From Janibacter sp. Soil728 (GTDB lineage Bacteria > Actinomycetota > Actinomycetes > Actinomycetales > Dermatophilaceae), in contig NZ_LMRZ01000006.1 in assembly GCF_001428305.1 (NCBI RefSeq), positions 124,001-188,000 on the forward strand: a stretch of DNA of 64,000 bases. Reading direction: 5' to 3'. Below the pieces are notes generated by a model that searched no databases, was not told where the DNA came from, and worked only from the letters and a program-made list of their open reading frames with translations. The translations under genes and the position numbers were made by a program. Positions 50,708 to 62,802 of this stretch are shown in pieces; the first letter of the stretch is position 1; every line of letters begins with the position of its first letter.

Positions 50708-52141
50708 ATGACCGGCCTGAGGATCGCACTCGTCGGAGCTCCAGACCTCTCGGACGTCCACCACGCCCGACGAGCCCTCGCCGCTCTGGCCCCCGACGCA
50801 CACATCATCGAGCTGCCCCATGGCGCGGTGCCCACCGCCGACCTCGACGGGGTCTGGATCCTGCGAGCCCCTGCCGGCCACCCGGGCTCCGTGCACGACC
50901 CGACGATCTCCTGGGCCCTCCACCACGGCCTTCCGGTGGTCGGGCCGCTCGCCGATGACGAAGGGGGTGCCCGCCCGGCCCGCGACTTCCTCACCGCAGC
51001 GGGGACGACGTGGTCGAGCGACCGCCCGGCCGGCACCGCCGGCGACACGACGATCCGGTCCGGGGGCTCCCCCTTCGCCGTCCTGTCGGTGCTGCCGCTG
51101 GCGGCCGAGGCCGGCATCCACCCCGCGGCCGTCGGTTTCGTCGAGGCGGCGCGTCACCACGCGGGCAGGCGTCACACCCCGGCCATCGCGACGGGTGGCA
51201 CCCTCGCCCCCTTCGCCGACGACCTGCCGCGCAGCTACGTCCACCAGATGCGCACCGCCCGGTATCGCTGGTGGCGGCCGGTGCTGGCGCTGGTGGCGGG
51301 GATCGGCACCTTCGTCACCCTCATGCTCATGCTCAGCCTCCTGTGGTTCGTGCTGGACCCGTCGACGTTGGAGTCGACCTCGACGGCCGACATCGACCCC
51401 GCCGAGCCGGTGACGATGCTCATCAGCAACCTCATGCTCGCCGCGCTCATCCCCGCCACTCTCGTGGCCACCCGGATCGGGCACTGGCGACCGATGGGCA
51501 AGGTCTGGTCGGTGGCGGGCCGCATCCGCTGGGGCTGGCTCACTCGGGCGAGCCTCGTGACCACCCTGCTGTGGGGCACCTATCTCGCCCTGGCGTGGGT
51601 GCTGTCAGGTGAGCAGCCGACCGCCCGTCCTGATCACTGGGGCTGGCTGCTCCTCATCACCGTGCTCACCACTCCCCTGCAGGCCGCGGGCGAAGAGGTC
51701 GCCTTCCGCGGCGGGATCATGCAGGGCGTCGGCGCGTGGATCTCGCGGCCGGTCCTCGCGCTCGTCGTGAGCACCGTGCTGTCGGCAGCCACCTTCGCCC
51801 TGGCGCACACCTCGCTCGACCCGTGGGTGCTGCTCGACCTCGCCGGCATGGCCGCCGCCTGCTGCTACCTCACCTGGCGCACCGGCGGGCTCGAGGCAGC
51901 GATCGTCCTGCACATCGTCAACAACATGGTCATCACCATCGGGCTGACGCTCCTCGGTGGGATCCAGGACGCCTATGTCACCGACCAGACGACGAGCACG
52001 GTGGGCACGGCCGGACTGAGCGTCCTCGCGACCGCGATCATGACGGCGGTCCTGCTGTGGCTGGCGCGGCGCTCGGGCATCGCACCCAGGGCCTTCGGGG
52101 CCCCGGCGCTCTCCGCCGAGGCGCCCGCGGCGCAGCGGTGA
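50708..52141 (+). CDS. CPBP (CAAX-like) membrane protease with an N-terminal GATase-like domain
   Basis: 477 residues. The C-terminal membrane part (from about 190) has about eight helices and the CPBP glutamic protease motifs: EEVAFRGGI (EExxxR), FALAHTS and HIVNN. The first 180 residues look like a different globular domain: LRIALVGAPDLSDVHHARRA, LDGVWILRAPAGHPGSVHDP and SGGSPFAVLSVLPLA, resembling degenerate CTP-synthase-C-terminal (class I GATase) proteins but lacking a clear nucleophile Cys. Function is unknown; members of CPBP can process prenylated or membrane proteins. Divergent from infA. Confidence 0.8.
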   Translation: MTGLRIALVGAPDLSDVHHARRALAALAPDAHIIELPHGAVPTADLDGVWILRAPAGHPGSVHDPTISWALHHGLPVVGPLADDEGGARPARDFLTAAGTTWSSDRPAGTAGDTTIRSGGSPFAVLSVLPLAAEAGIHPAAVGFVEAARHHAGRRHTPAIATGGTLAPFADDLPRSYVHQMRTARYRWWRPVLALVAGIGTFVTLMLMLSLLWFVLDPSTLESTSTADIDPAEPVTMLISNLMLAALIPATLVATRIGHWRPMGKVWSVAGRIRWGWLTRASLVTTLLWGTYLALAWVLSGEQPTARPDHWGWLLLITVLTTPLQAAGEEVAFRGGIMQGVGAWISRPVLALVVSTVLSAATFALAHTSLDPWVLLDLAGMAAACCYLTWRTGGLEAAIVLHIVNNMVITIGLTLLGGIQDAYVTDQTTSTVGTAGLSVLATAIMTAVLLWLARRSGIAPRAFGAPALSAEAPAAQR

Positions 52142-52284
52142 GGGACGCGTGTGGTCAAGACGACCGCACCCCCCTATGATCCGAGCAACCGGTACCGAGG
52201 TCTGACTGCAGACGCTCCGCCACTCGAGCCCGGACCCCCGTCAGCCGGCGTGGCCAAGCCCGCCCTGCACCCTCGGAGCCCACC

Positions 52285-53235
52285 GTGCGTCGCACCCTCA
52301 GCGCCCTCTGCCTGTCCACCGCCCTCGGCCTCGCCACGGCACTGCCCACGCACGCCGCCGGTGCGCCCGTCACCCCCACGGCCCCCACCGTCGTCGACCA
52401 GTGCGGTCTCGGTCAGGACCGGGTGACCATCCCCGACATCACCGGCGTGCAGTACCTCGTCGAGATCGAGGGCACCGTCGTGCAGCTGACCGCCGGCGAC
52501 TACGCCGGCGTCGCCTTCCTCCCCTGGGACGAGATCGCCGACGAGGAGGCCCCCCTCGACGAGGAGAGCGACCTGACCCTGCCCGATGCGCGGGCGACGA
52601 TCACCGCCGAGGCCCTCGACGGGTACGAGCTCGCCGGCGACGCCGTCACGAGCTTCGACATCACCCTCTCCTCCGCGCCGTGCGCATCCGATCACTCGCC
52701 CGTCACCGCGACGACCTCGTGCGGGCAGATCACCTTCGCCAACCCCGCGGGCAACCCGGAGGCGCTCGTCTACTGGGGCGACGAGGAGTCCGACGAGCCG
52801 GAGGAGCTGCGCGTGCCCGCCGGCAGCCAGCGCACGGTCGACGCGGCAGCGGGCAGCATCGCGTGGTTCGCGATGGACGCCGCGATCGCCGACGACGAGG
52901 ACGAGGCCGCGTGGGCCACCCGTGGAGCCACGACGCCGGACGCCGTCGCGACCGAGCAGGACCGTGAGGACCTCATCGCCACGGCCGAGCTCTTCGACCT
53001 CATCCTGGCCCCGGGCCTGGGCGACGGCTTCGTCGAGGTGGCTGCCTGCACCGTCCCCGAGCCCGAGGGCACGACGCCCCCCGCTCCCGCCCCCGCACCG
53101 ACGACGACTCCCGTGATCCCTGCGGTCGTGCAGACGGACGGCCCCGCCCAGCACTCCCCCGTCGGCCCACTGGCCCTGGGCGGGCTCGCTGCACTCGCCG
53201 GGTTCCTCGTGCTGCGTCCGCGTCGACAGGACTGA
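52285..53235 (+). CDS. Surface protein with signal peptide and C-terminal anchor
   Basis: 316 residues. Start GTG 52285 with GGAG six bases upstream. A signal peptide (MRRTLSALCLSTALGLATAL then PTHA) precedes an acidic beta-rich region with four Cys. A Pro/Thr/Ala linker (PPAPAPAPTTTPVIPAV) and a final hydrophobic helix (LALGGLAALAGFLVLRP) with an RRQD tail end it. It is wall- or membrane-anchored without a clear LPXTG. No domain recognised. Confidence 0.75.
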   Translation: MRRTLSALCLSTALGLATALPTHAAGAPVTPTAPTVVDQCGLGQDRVTIPDITGVQYLVEIEGTVVQLTAGDYAGVAFLPWDEIADEEAPLDEESDLTLPDARATITAEALDGYELAGDAVTSFDITLSSAPCASDHSPVTATTSCGQITFANPAGNPEALVYWGDEESDEPEELRVPAGSQRTVDAAAGSIAWFAMDAAIADDEDEAAWATRGATTPDAVATEQDREDLIATAELFDLILAPGLGDGFVEVAACTVPEPEGTTPPAPAPAPTTTPVIPAVVQTDGPAQHSPVGPLALGGLAALAGFLVLRPRRQD

Positions 53236-53268
53236 CTGACCGGCTGAGCGACTGACCAGAGCGCCCGG

Positions 53269-54270
53269 TCAGTCGCTCAGCTGCTCGCTCAGGTCGACGG
53301 AGAAGGCCTGGATGATCCGGGCCGCGCCGTCGACGGCGCTGACCTCGCCAGCGCGGACGCCGGGGGTCAGTCCGCCGAGCAGCTCGCGCACGCGCGGCGA
53401 GCGGCGCACGGCGTCGCGCAGCTCGGAGTCGACCATCGCCCACATCCACTCACGCTGCTGCTCGGCCCGGCGGCCGTGCAGCGAGCCCTGCTCCTCGAGC
53501 CAGGCGCGGTGCTCGAGGACCGCGGTCCACACGTCGTCCAGACCATCGCCCGTGTAGGCGCTGCAGGTGAGGACCGGTGGTCGGCGGGCATCGGGGTCGG
53601 AGTTCATCAGGCGCATGGCCCCGGAGAGCTCTCGGGCCGCGACCCGGGCATCACCCGCGTGCTCGCCGTCGGCCTTGTTGACCGCGATGACGTCGGCCAT
53701 CTCGAGGATGCCGCGCTTGATCCCCTGCAGCTGGTCGCCACCTCGGGCGAGGGCGAGCAGCAGGAAGGTGTCGACCATCTCGGCGACGGCGACCTCGGAC
53801 TGACCGACACCGACCGTCTCGACGAGCACGACGTCGTGGCCCGCAGCCTCCAGGACGAGCATGCCCTCACGGGTCGCGCGAGCGACCCCTCCGAGGTGCG
53901 CGCCCGACGGCGAGGGACGCACGAAGGCGTCCTCGCTGGCCGTCAGCTGCGCCATGCGGGTGCGATCCCCCAGGACCGACCCGCCGGTGCGCGAGCTGCT
54001 CGGGTCGACGGCGACGACGGCCACCCGGTGACCGCGCTCGATCAGCCGCGTGCCGAGCGCGTCGATGAAGGTCGACTTGCCGGCCCCCGGGATGCCCGAG
54101 ATGCCGACCCGCAGTCCGTGACCCGTGTCAGGGGCGATGATCGCCAGCAGCTCGCGAGCCCGCTCCCGGTGGTCCGGGCGCGAGGACTCGACGAGCGTGA
54201 TCGCTCGGGCGATGTGTGCCCGCGAGCGATCACGGATCCCCTGCGCGAGGTCGGCGACCGACTCAGCCAT
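53269..54270 (-). CDS. meaB: Methylmalonyl-CoA mutase-associated GTPase MeaB
   Basis: 333 residues. G3E-family P-loop [37 protein letters not shown], and NKADGEHAG (G4). The chaperone protects and reloads the B12 cofactor of the mutase encoded upstream. The start overlaps the mutB stop by eight bases, so the genes are coupled. The frame upstream of 54270 is the mutase 3' end. Confidence 0.93.
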   Translation of the reverse strand: MAESVADLAQGIRDRSRAHIARAITLVESSRPDHRERARELLAIIAPDTGHGLRVGISGIPGAGKSTFIDALGTRLIERGHRVAVVAVDPSSSRTGGSVLGDRTRMAQLTASEDAFVRPSPSGAHLGGVARATREGMLVLEAAGHDVVLVETVGVGQSEVAVAEMVDTFLLLALARGGDQLQGIKRGILEMADVIAVNKADGEHAGDARVAARELSGAMRLMNSDPDARRPPVLTCSAYTGDGLDDVWTAVLEHRAWLEEQGSLHGRRAEQQREWMWAMVDSELRDAVRRSPRVRELLGGLTPGVRAGEVSAVDGAARIIQAFSVDLSEQLSD

Positions 54271-56473
54271 CGGAGCCGGCAGCCCGCTCCCGCAAGCGGT
54301 CGACGAGACGACCGGCCGCCGTGGCGATGACGGTGCCCGGCGGGTAGATGTCGTCGGCACCCGCGGCGCGCAGCTCCTCGAAGTCCTGGTCGGGGATGAC
54401 CCCGCCCACGACGATCATGAGGTCCTCGCGCCCGAGGGCATCGAGCTCGGCGCGCAGCGCCGGCACCAGGGTCAGGTGTCCAGCGGCCAACGACGACACC
54501 CCGACGACGTGCACATCGCCCTCGACGGCCTGCCGAGCGACCTCGCCGGGGGTCTGGAAGAGCGGACCCACGTCGACATCGAAGCCGAGGTCGGCGAAGG
54601 CGGTCGAGATGACCTTCTGCCCACGGTCGTGCCCGTCCTGACCCATCTTGGCCACGAGGATGCGGGGGCGACGCCCTTCGGTCTGCTCGAAGTCCTCGAC
54701 CTTGGCCAGGACCTCGTCCACGGCCCCGCCCTTGCCTGCCTCTTCCCGGTACACACCTGAGATCGTACGGATCTGTGCGGTGTAGCGGCCGTAGACCTCC
54801 TCGAGTGCCGAGGAGATCTCCCCGACCGTCGCCTTGGCCCGGCCGGCATCGATCGCGAGCGCGAGGAGGTTGGTCTCCATGGAGCCACCCTCGGCCCGGG
54901 CCGCCTCGGTGAGGGCTGCGAGGGCCGCGCGGACCTCCCCTTCGTCCCGCTCGGAACGCAGCCGCTCGAGCTGGGCGATCTGCGAGGCGCGGACCGCGGC
55001 GTTGTCGACCTTGAGGATCTCGATGGCCTCGTCGACCGTGCTCTCGGTGACCGGGTAGGTGTTGACGCCGATGACGGGCTGCTGCCCGGAGTCGATGCGC
55101 GCCTGGGTGCGGGCGGCGGCCTCCTCGATGCGCATCTTGGGGATGCCCGCCTCGATGGCCTTGGCCATGCCGCCGGCCTTCTCGACCTCTTCGATGTGGG
55201 CCCAGGCCCGCTGCGCGAGGTCGTGGGTCAGCCGCTCGACATAGGCGCTGCCGCCCCACGGGTCGATGACGCGCGTCGTGCCGGACTCCTGCTGCAGCAC
55301 CAGCTGGGTGTTGCGGGCGATGCGGGCGGAGAAGTCGGTCGGCAGCGCGATGGCCTCGTCGAGGGCATTGGTGTGCAGGCTCTGCGTGTGGCCCTGGGTC
55401 GAGGCCATCGCCTCGATGCAGGTGCGCGAGACGTTGTTGTAGACGTCCTGCGCGGTCAGCGACCAGCCAGAGGTCTGCGAGTGGGTGCGCAGGGAGAGCG
55501 ACTTGGGGTTCTCCGGCTCGAAGTTCTCCTTGACGAGCCGGGCCCACAGCAGGCGCGCTGCGCGGAGCTTGGCGACCTCCATGTAGAAGTTCATCCCGAT
55601 GGCCCAGAAGAAGGACAGTCGCGGCGCGAAGGAGTCGACGTCCATGCCGGCCTCCTTGCCCGCCCGGATGTACTCGATGCCGTCGGCGAGCGTGTACGCG
55701 AGCTCGAGGTCCTGCGTCGCCCCGGCCTCCTGCATGTGATAGCCGGAGATCGAGATGGAGTTGAAGCGCGGCATCTTCTGGCTGGTGAAGGCGAAGATGT
55801 CGGAGATGATCCGCATCGACGGGGTCGGCGGGTAGATGTAGGTGTTGCGGACCATGAACTCCTTGAGGATGTCGTTCTGGATGGTTCCGCTCAGCTGCTC
55901 CGGGCTCACCCCCTGCTCCTCGGCCGCGACGACGTAGAGGGCGAGGATCGGCAGTACGGCGCCGTTCATGGTCATGGACACGCTCATCCGGTCCAGCGGG
56001 ATGCCGCCGAAGAGCGTGCGCATGTCGTAGATCGAGTCGATGGCGACACCGGCCATGCCGACGTCACCGGAGACGCGCGGGTGGTCGCTGTCGTAGCCGC
56101 GGTGCGTCGCCAGGTCGAAGGCGACCGAGAGACCCTTCTGCCCGGCCGTGAGGTTGCGCCGGTAGAAGGCGTTGGACTCCTCAGCGGTGGAGAAGCCCGC
56201 GTACTGCCGGATCGTCCACGGCTGGTTGACGTACATGGTCGGGTACGGACCACGCAGGAAGGGAGCCGCCCCGGGCGCCGTCTCGAGGAAGTCCAGGTCG
56301 TCGGTGTCGGCCTCGGTGTAGACCGGTGCGACCTCGATGCCCTCGGGCGTCTGCCAGCCGTCGCCGGCGCCGGGGGTGCCCTCGAGGGCCTCCTGCCAGA
56401 GGTTGGCCCCGTCGGCGGAGGGCGCGCCCTCGCCGAGGTCGACCGTGTCGAAGGTGGGGATCTGCGTGCTCAT
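54263..56473 (-). CDS. mutB: Methylmalonyl-CoA mutase, large (alpha) subunit
   Basis: 736 residues. Catalyses reversible methylmalonyl-CoA to succinyl-CoA isomerisation. The N-terminal TIM barrel contains [20 protein letters not shown] and the catalytic Tyr region; the C-terminal B12 domain has the cobalt-ligand motif DGHDRG. Start ATG 56473 overlaps the mutA stop (ATGA). Full length and intact. Confidence 0.96.
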   Translation of the reverse strand: MSTQIPTFDTVDLGEGAPSADGANLWQEALEGTPGAGDGWQTPEGIEVAPVYTEADTDDLDFLETAPGAAPFLRGPYPTMYVNQPWTIRQYAGFSTAEESNAFYRRNLTAGQKGLSVAFDLATHRGYDSDHPRVSGDVGMAGVAIDSIYDMRTLFGGIPLDRMSVSMTMNGAVLPILALYVVAAEEQGVSPEQLSGTIQNDILKEFMVRNTYIYPPTPSMRIISDIFAFTSQKMPRFNSISISGYHMQEAGATQDLELAYTLADGIEYIRAGKEAGMDVDSFAPRLSFFWAIGMNFYMEVAKLRAARLLWARLVKENFEPENPKSLSLRTHSQTSGWSLTAQDVYNNVSRTCIEAMASTQGHTQSLHTNALDEAIALPTDFSARIARNTQLVLQQESGTTRVIDPWGGSAYVERLTHDLAQRAWAHIEEVEKAGGMAKAIEAGIPKMRIEEAAARTQARIDSGQQPVIGVNTYPVTESTVDEAIEILKVDNAAVRASQIAQLERLRSERDEGEVRAALAALTEAARAEGGSMETNLLALAIDAGRAKATVGEISSALEEVYGRYTAQIRTISGVYREEAGKGGAVDEVLAKVEDFEQTEGRRPRILVAKMGQDGHDRGQKVISTAFADLGFDVDVGPLFQTPGEVARQAVEGDVHVVGVSSLAAGHLTLVPALRAELDALGREDLMIVVGGVIPDQDFEELRAAGADDIYPPGTVIATAAGRLVDRLRERAAGSDG

Positions 56474-58332
56474 GCCTGGGCTCCTGCCTTGTGAGCGACG
56501 GGGGGTGCGAGGAGATCGAGGAGGTCGTCGAGGAAGGCGACGACGTCCATGCCCTCGCGTGCCTCCCCGTCGACAGCGGTGTCGCCGAGCTCCTTGCCGG
56601 AGCCAGCGACGATGATCCGCTCCACGCCCGCAGCACGAAGGGAGGAGACGCTCGCCTCGGCGAGGGCCTGGTACCCCTTCGGGGAGGAGGCGATGATCGC
56701 GACCGGGCCGCTCTGCGTGGGGATCGAGTCGGCATCAGTGGCCTCGACGACGTCGGGCCGGACACCGGCGACACCGAGGAGGTTGCTGACGAAGCTCAGC
56801 CGAGCGGTGTGCTCACGGGCCGCGCCGAGTGCCAGGACGGGGACGCTGATGTCCCCATGGGCGGTCCGCTCGCGCAGCGCCTCGAAGACCTCGGAGTCAC
56901 GACGGCGCGGCAGGCCCTCGCCGGGAAGCTCGACGCGGGCGGTGCGCTCCAGCAGCGTCTCCCCCGCGAGCGGGAAGGTCGAGGTGCCGGTGATGGGCTG
57001 GGCGCGAGTGGCCAGGGCTGCGTCACGCTCGGCGCGGGTCGCGGCCAGGCGCTCGGCGATCACACCGGAGGCCAACCCCGCGCTCGCGCCGCCGGCAGCG
57101 TCGAGCTCGCCGAACCAGGTCCAGGCGGCACGCGCCAGCTGGTCGGTCAGGGACTCGACATAGGCCGACCCGCCGGCCGGGTCAGCGACCCGGGCGATGT
57201 TGGACTCGGAGGCAAGCAGCGACTGGGTGTTGCGGGCGACCCTGCGGGAGAACGCGGTCGGCAGTCCCAGTGCGTGGTCGTAGGGCAGCACGGTGATCGC
57301 GTCGGCACCGCCGGCGGCCGCGCCGAAGCAGGCGATCGTGTCGCGCAGCAGGTTGACCCACGGGTCGGTGCGGGTCTGCATGCGCGAGGACGTCACGGCG
57401 TGGATCCACGCGCCGCGATCGGCCTCGGGCGCGTCGAGGACCTCACCGATCCGGGCCCAGGTGCGGCGCAGCGCGCGCAGCTTGGCGATCGTGGCGAACT
57501 GGTCCGCCGTGGCGGCGACGCGGAAGTCGATGCGGCGGAAGGACTCGGCCGGCTCGACGCCCGCCTCGGACAGGTGACGGACGTACTCCAGAGCGGTGGC
57601 CAGGGCCAGTGCGATCTCGTCCTGGTCGCTCGCCCCGGCATCGTGGTGCACGCGCGAGTCGACGGTGATGGCCCGCACGCCGGTGAAGCGGTCGCGACAC
57701 GTGGCGACGGCATCCGCGAGAGTGGTGAGGTCGGGCGAGCCGCCACGAGCGGCGACCTGACCGATGGGGTCGTGGCCGAGGCTGCCGCGGACGACTGCGG
57801 GGTCGACCCCCTTCGCCTCCCAGGCCGCGACGAGTGCTGCGGCGGCTGCGGGCTGGTCGTCGACGGAGCTGACGACGACCGGGGCCAGGTCGACCTGGAC
57901 GTCGGTGAGGACACCGGCGACGTCGGTTGCGGCGATGCCGTCGGCGCCGACGTGCAGCCAGACCGAGCTGACGCCCCGCTCGAGGTCGTCGAGGACCGCC
58001 TTGCGGCTCACTGCGGCATCCGGGTCGTCGTGCAGCTGGCGCAGGTCCCAGGGCAGGTCCGGGTTGCGCGGGCCGCGGCCACGGGTGAAGGGCATCGCGC
58101 CCGGCAGGCCGAGCGCTGCCCCCGGCTGCGGCCAGTAGATCGGGTCGATGTCGACGCCCCCGGGCAGGTGGCTGGTCAGGGCCTCACGAGCTCCCTCAGC
58201 GTCGACCTTGCGGTCATCGGGCCGGGACTTGTTGACCACACCAGCGGCCAGCTGCGCCCACTCGTCGGGGCTCGTCCGCGGGAAACCCGCAGCCAGTCCC
58301 ATGGTCTCGTGCTCGACAGGGGGAAGGGTCAT
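56470..58332 (-). CDS. mutA: Methylmalonyl-CoA mutase, small (beta) subunit
   Basis: 620 residues. Same architecture as the large subunit but without the DxHxxG B12-ligand motif, as expected for the non-catalytic subunit; [20 protein letters not shown] and the truncated barrel are visible. ATGs at 58332 and 58350 are possible; AGGAG lies about ten bases before 58332. First gene of mutA-mutB-meaB. With the mutase encoded between map and infA, this operon splits the ribosomal region. Confidence 0.93.
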   Translation of the reverse strand: MTLPPVEHETMGLAAGFPRTSPDEWAQLAAGVVNKSRPDDRKVDAEGAREALTSHLPGGVDIDPIYWPQPGAALGLPGAMPFTRGRGPRNPDLPWDLRQLHDDPDAAVSRKAVLDDLERGVSSVWLHVGADGIAATDVAGVLTDVQVDLAPVVVSSVDDQPAAAAALVAAWEAKGVDPAVVRGSLGHDPIGQVAARGGSPDLTTLADAVATCRDRFTGVRAITVDSRVHHDAGASDQDEIALALATALEYVRHLSEAGVEPAESFRRIDFRVAATADQFATIAKLRALRRTWARIGEVLDAPEADRGAWIHAVTSSRMQTRTDPWVNLLRDTIACFGAAAGGADAITVLPYDHALGLPTAFSRRVARNTQSLLASESNIARVADPAGGSAYVESLTDQLARAAWTWFGELDAAGGASAGLASGVIAERLAATRAERDAALATRAQPITGTSTFPLAGETLLERTARVELPGEGLPRRRDSEVFEALRERTAHGDISVPVLALGAAREHTARLSFVSNLLGVAGVRPDVVEATDADSIPTQSGPVAIIASSPKGYQALAEASVSSLRAAGVERIIVAGSGKELGDTAVDGEAREGMDVVAFLDDLLDLLAPPVAHKAGAQA

Positions 58333-58455
58333 CCTCGTAGCGCTCCTCATCGACCCGGACGCCGGCACGGGCCGACGGCATGACTGACTTCGCACCCTAC
58401 CGACCGTCCACGGCAGGAGAAGGGGGTGTCCACGTCGCGTGCGCCACACCCAGAT

Positions 58456-58479
58456 CTGCATTGCCCTAGGGCAATGCAG
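58456..58479 (+). repeat. 24-bp perfect palindrome related to the 30.5 kb repeat
   Basis: CTGCATTGCCC followed by TAGGGCAATGCAG; arms are exact. It matches the units at 30536-30595 at 22 of 24 positions. Located just after the map stop and before mutA, in a position that can end map transcripts. Confidence 0.8.
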
Positions 58480-58497
58480 GGTGCGCGGCAGCCGGGG

Positions 58498-59346
58498 TCA
58501 GACCAGGGGGCCGAAGGGGGCGCCCCGAGCGGTCAGCTCGGCCTCGCCGCCGTCGAGTGCGGTGAGCACCCAGATCCCGTGCTCCGTGAGGGCCACGGAG
58601 TGCTCCCAGTGAGCCGCGGGGGCGCCGTCGTCCGTGACGACGGTCCAGTCGTCATCGAGGACGTGGTTGGCCTGGTCGCCGAGCGTCACCATCGGCTCGA
58701 TGGCCAAGGTGGCGCCGGTCGGGGTCTGCGGGACACGGCCGCGCACCCGGTAGTTGGGGACATTGGGTGGCAGATGCATGTGCTCGCCGATGCCGTGCCC
58801 GGTGTAGTCCTCGACGATGCCGTAGGCGACGCCGTCGACTCGACCGTCCGCGCGGATCGAGTCCTCGACCGCACCACCGATGTCGTTGAGGTCCCCTCCG
58901 GGGCGCAGGGCAGCAAGCCCCGCCCACAGGGAGCGCCGGGTGACCTCGGACAGGCGGACCGCGGCCGGGTCTCCCGCCTCGTCGCCACCGACGACGAGGG
59001 TGACGGCGGAGTCGCCGTTCCACCCCTCGACCTCGGCACCGCAGTCGATGCTCAGCAGGTCACCCTCGCGGAGCACCCGCTCCCCCGGGATCCCGTGGAC
59101 GATCTCGTCGCCGACGGACGTGCACAGGGTGTGGCTGTACCCGGGGACGAGCTGGAAGTTGGGGATGCCACCCCCGCTTCGGATGAAGTCCTCCGCCAGG
59201 GCGTCCAGCTGACCGGTGGTCATGCCGGCCCGCACCTGCGTGCTCAACATGTCCAGGGTGTGACCGACGAGAAGGCCCGCCACGCGCATCGCCCGGAGCT
59301 GGTCCGGGGTGCGCGGGCGGACCCGCTCGCGGCCGAAGAATGACAC
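58498..59346 (-). CDS. map: Methionine aminopeptidase type I
   Basis: 282 residues. Metal ligands are visible in LLSIDCGAEVEGWNGDSAVT (Asp, Asp), TGHGIGEHMH (His), IEPMVTLG (Glu) and HWEHSVALTEHG region. N-terminal extension FFGRERVRPRTPDQL is the SH3-binding-like start of longer actinobacterial Maps. GTG start at 59346, five bases from the adk stop. Normally followed by infA; here followed by the mutase operon. Confidence 0.95.
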   Translation of the reverse strand: MSFFGRERVRPRTPDQLRAMRVAGLLVGHTLDMLSTQVRAGMTTGQLDALAEDFIRSGGGIPNFQLVPGYSHTLCTSVGDEIVHGIPGERVLREGDLLSIDCGAEVEGWNGDSAVTLVVGGDEAGDPAAVRLSEVTRRSLWAGLAALRPGGDLNDIGGAVEDSIRADGRVDGVAYGIVEDYTGHGIGEHMHLPPNVPNYRVRGRVPQTPTGATLAIEPMVTLGDQANHVLDDDWTVVTDDGAPAAHWEHSVALTEHGIWVLTALDGGEAELTARGAPFGPLV

Positions 59347-59351
59347 GTGGG

Positions 59352-59914
59352 TCAGGCGCCCAGCGCGGCGACGATCCGCTCGGCGACCTCGTCGACCTGG
59401 CCCTCGCCGTCGACCTTGACGAGCAGCCCGCGCTGGTCGTATGCGGCTGACAGCGGCTGGGTCTCGCGGTGGTAGATGGCCATCCGCTCGCGGATGACCT
59501 CCTCGGTGTCGTCCGCGCGGCCCTCGAGCTCGGCTCGCTTGAGCAGCCGCTGCACGACGACCTCGTCGTCGACGACGAGCTCCAGCACCTTGTCGATCGA
59601 GTGGTCGCTCTTCGCGAGCATCGCGTCCAGCGCGGTGACCTGAGCGGTCGTGCGCGGGTACCCGTCGAGCAGGAAGCCGGACGTGGCGTCGTCCTCGTCG
59701 AGCCGGGACTCGACGATCGCGTTGGTGATGTCGTCGGAGACATACCCGCCGGAGGCGAGGATCTCCTTGACCTGGAGCCCGAGCTCGGTCTCGTTCTTGA
59801 TGTTCGCGCGGAAGATGTCACCGGTCGACACAGCGGGAATGCCGTAGTGCTCGGCGATCCGAGTGGCCTGGGTGCCCTTGCCGGCCCCGGGGGGGCCCAA
59901 GATGATGAGACGCA

Positions 59915-59915
<1 letters not shown>
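59352..59915 (-). CDS. adk: Adenylate kinase
   Basis: 187 residues, the short form without a zinc LID insert. P-loop [10 protein letters not shown], then the AMP-binding [22 protein letters not shown] and the LID-type [10 protein letters not shown]. The start overlaps the secY stop by one base (TGATG). Operon secY-adk-map. Confidence 0.96.
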
Positions 59916-61237
<1,322 letters not shown>

Positions 61238-61385
61238 GTGGGTTCCTCCAGGACGGTGCCGGGGTGCAGATGTGAGCTGCTGGCAGGGGCCGCCTGCTGG
61301 CGGCACAACCTGATTGACGATACCTGCCGCGACGCCATCGTCGCGACGCGACCCGCATCCCCTTCAGGATGACGAGTCCTCAGAC

Positions 61386-61423
61386 GCCTCGAGGCCGCCC
61401 CGTGAACGGGACGGCCTCGAGGC
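61386..61423 (-). terminator. 12-bp hairpin after rplO
   Basis: GCCTCGAGGCCG and CGGCCTCGAGGC pair exactly, with an inner CCCGT/ACGGG stem. It lies just past the rplO stop and before the secY promoter. No U-run. Confidence 0.6.
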
Positions 61424-61438
61424 AGTGTGACCAAAGGG

Positions 61439-61918
61439 TCAGCGAGCAGAGATGCTGCCGCCGGCCGCTTCGACCTTGTCCTTGGCGCTCGCGGAGAAGG
61501 CATCGACCGTGAGGTCCACCTTGACCGTGATCTCGCCGGAACCGAGCACCTTGACCAGGTGGCCGTCGCGGACGGCTCCCTTGGCCACGAGCTCCTCGAC
61601 GCCCACGGCGCCACCCTCGGGGAAGAGGGAGGCGATGCGGTCGAGGTTCACGACCTGGTACTCGGTCTTGAACGGGTTCTTGAAGCCGCGGAGCTTGGGC
61701 AGACGCATGTGCAGCGGCGTCTGACCACCCTCGAAGCGCTCAGGCACCTGGTAACGGGCCTTGGTGCCCTTGGTACCGCGACCGGCAGTCTTGCCCTTGG
61801 AACCCTCACCGCGACCCACACGGGTCTTCGCGGTCTTGGCACCCGGGGCGGGACGCAGGTGGTGCACCTTGAGAGCGTGGGTGTGCTCCTCGTTGGTGTT
61901 GGCCTTGGAGTCAGCCAT
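61439..61918 (-). CDS. rplO: 50S ribosomal protein L15
   Basis: 159 residues. [20 protein letters not shown] then [15 protein letters not shown] is the diagnostic N-terminal block, with [20 protein letters not shown] following. Binds 23S rRNA and helps late assembly of the 50S subunit. Part of the spc order S5-L30-L15-SecY. Confidence 0.96.
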   Translation of the reverse strand: MADSKANTNEEHTHALKVHHLRPAPGAKTAKTRVGRGEGSKGKTAGRGTKGTKARYQVPERFEGGQTPLHMRLPKLRGFKNPFKTEYQVVNLDRIASLFPEGGAVGVEELVAKGAVRDGHLVKVLGSGEITVKVDLTVDAFSASAKDKVEAAGGSISAR

Positions 61919-61920
61919 GA

Positions 61921-62106
61921 TCAGTCAACCTCCTCGACGGTCACCAGGTGGCGAACCGTCTGGACCATGCCACGGATCTCCGGGCGGTCCTCCTTGACGA
62001 CGACGTCGCCGATGCGCTTCAGACCGAGGCTGCGCAGCGTGTCCCGCTGGTTCTGCTTGCCGCCGATCTCGGAACGGGTCTGGATCACCTTGAGTCGAGC
62101 CATCAT
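61921..62106 (-). CDS. rpmD: 50S ribosomal protein L30
   Basis: 61 residues. [20 protein letters not shown] then [18 protein letters not shown] matches the full L30 family. Two consecutive ATGs; the first overlaps the rpsE stop. Two bases separate it from rplO. Confidence 0.95.
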   Translation of the reverse strand: MMARLKVIQTRSEIGGKQNQRDTLRSLGLKRIGDVVVKEDRPEIRGMVQTVRHLVTVEEVD

Positions 62107-62768
62107 GCACCCGCCTTTGCCTTCTCGGCGGCCTCTGCGCGACCAGCAGCCTGGGCGCGCAGCATGGCTGCCGGGGCGACCTGGTCCAGGGGCAGACCGC
62201 GGCGAGCCGCAACCTGCTCCGGACGCTCGAGACCCTGAAGGGCCGCGACTGCCGCGTGGACGATGTTGATCGCGTTGTCCGAGCCGAGGCTCTTGGACAG
62301 CACGTCGTGGATGCCAGCAGCCTCCAGGACGGCGCGCACCGGACCACCGGCAATGACACCGGTACCCGGCGAGGCCGGACGGAGCATGACGACGCCGGCG
62401 GCGGCCTCACCCTGGATGGGGTGCGGGATGGTGCCCTGGATGCGGGGGACGGTGAAGAAGTTCTTCTTCGCCTCCTCGACACCCTTGGCGATCGCCGCGG
62501 GCACCTCCTTGGCCTTGCCGTAACCGACACCCACGGTGCCGTCACCGTCACCGACGACGACCAGGGCGGTGAAGCTGAAGCGACGACCACCCTTGACGAC
62601 CTTGGAGACACGGTTGATGGTCACGACGCGCTCGATGAACTGGCTCTCGTTGCGGTCGCGGCCACCGCCACGGTTGTCACGACCACCGCGGTTGTCACCG
62701 CTCTTGTTGCTGGAGCGCTCGTTGGTGCCTGCGGCACCGGCTGCGCCTCGACGCTGGGGTCCGGGCAT
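62103..62768 (-). CDS. rpsE: 30S ribosomal protein S5
   Basis: 221 residues with a Gly/Arg/Asn-rich extension of about 45 residues ([17 protein letters not shown]) before the core [20 protein letters not shown]. Core S5 has AASTGVGVG-like [20 protein letters not shown] and [17 protein letters not shown]. Extension composition is typical for actinobacteria. Overlaps rpmD by four bases. Confidence 0.96.
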   Translation of the reverse strand: MPGPQRRGAAGAAGTNERSSNKSGDNRGGRDNRGGGRDRNESQFIERVVTINRVSKVVKGGRRFSFTALVVVGDGDGTVGVGYGKAKEVPAAIAKGVEEAKKNFFTVPRIQGTIPHPIQGEAAAGVVMLRPASPGTGVIAGGPVRAVLEAAGIHDVLSKSLGSDNAINIVHAAVAALQGLERPEQVAARRGLPLDQVAPAAMLRAQAAGRAEAAEKAKAGA

Positions 62769-62802
62769 CAGATGTTCCTCTTCTCGATGTTCTGGGCCTG
62801 CA

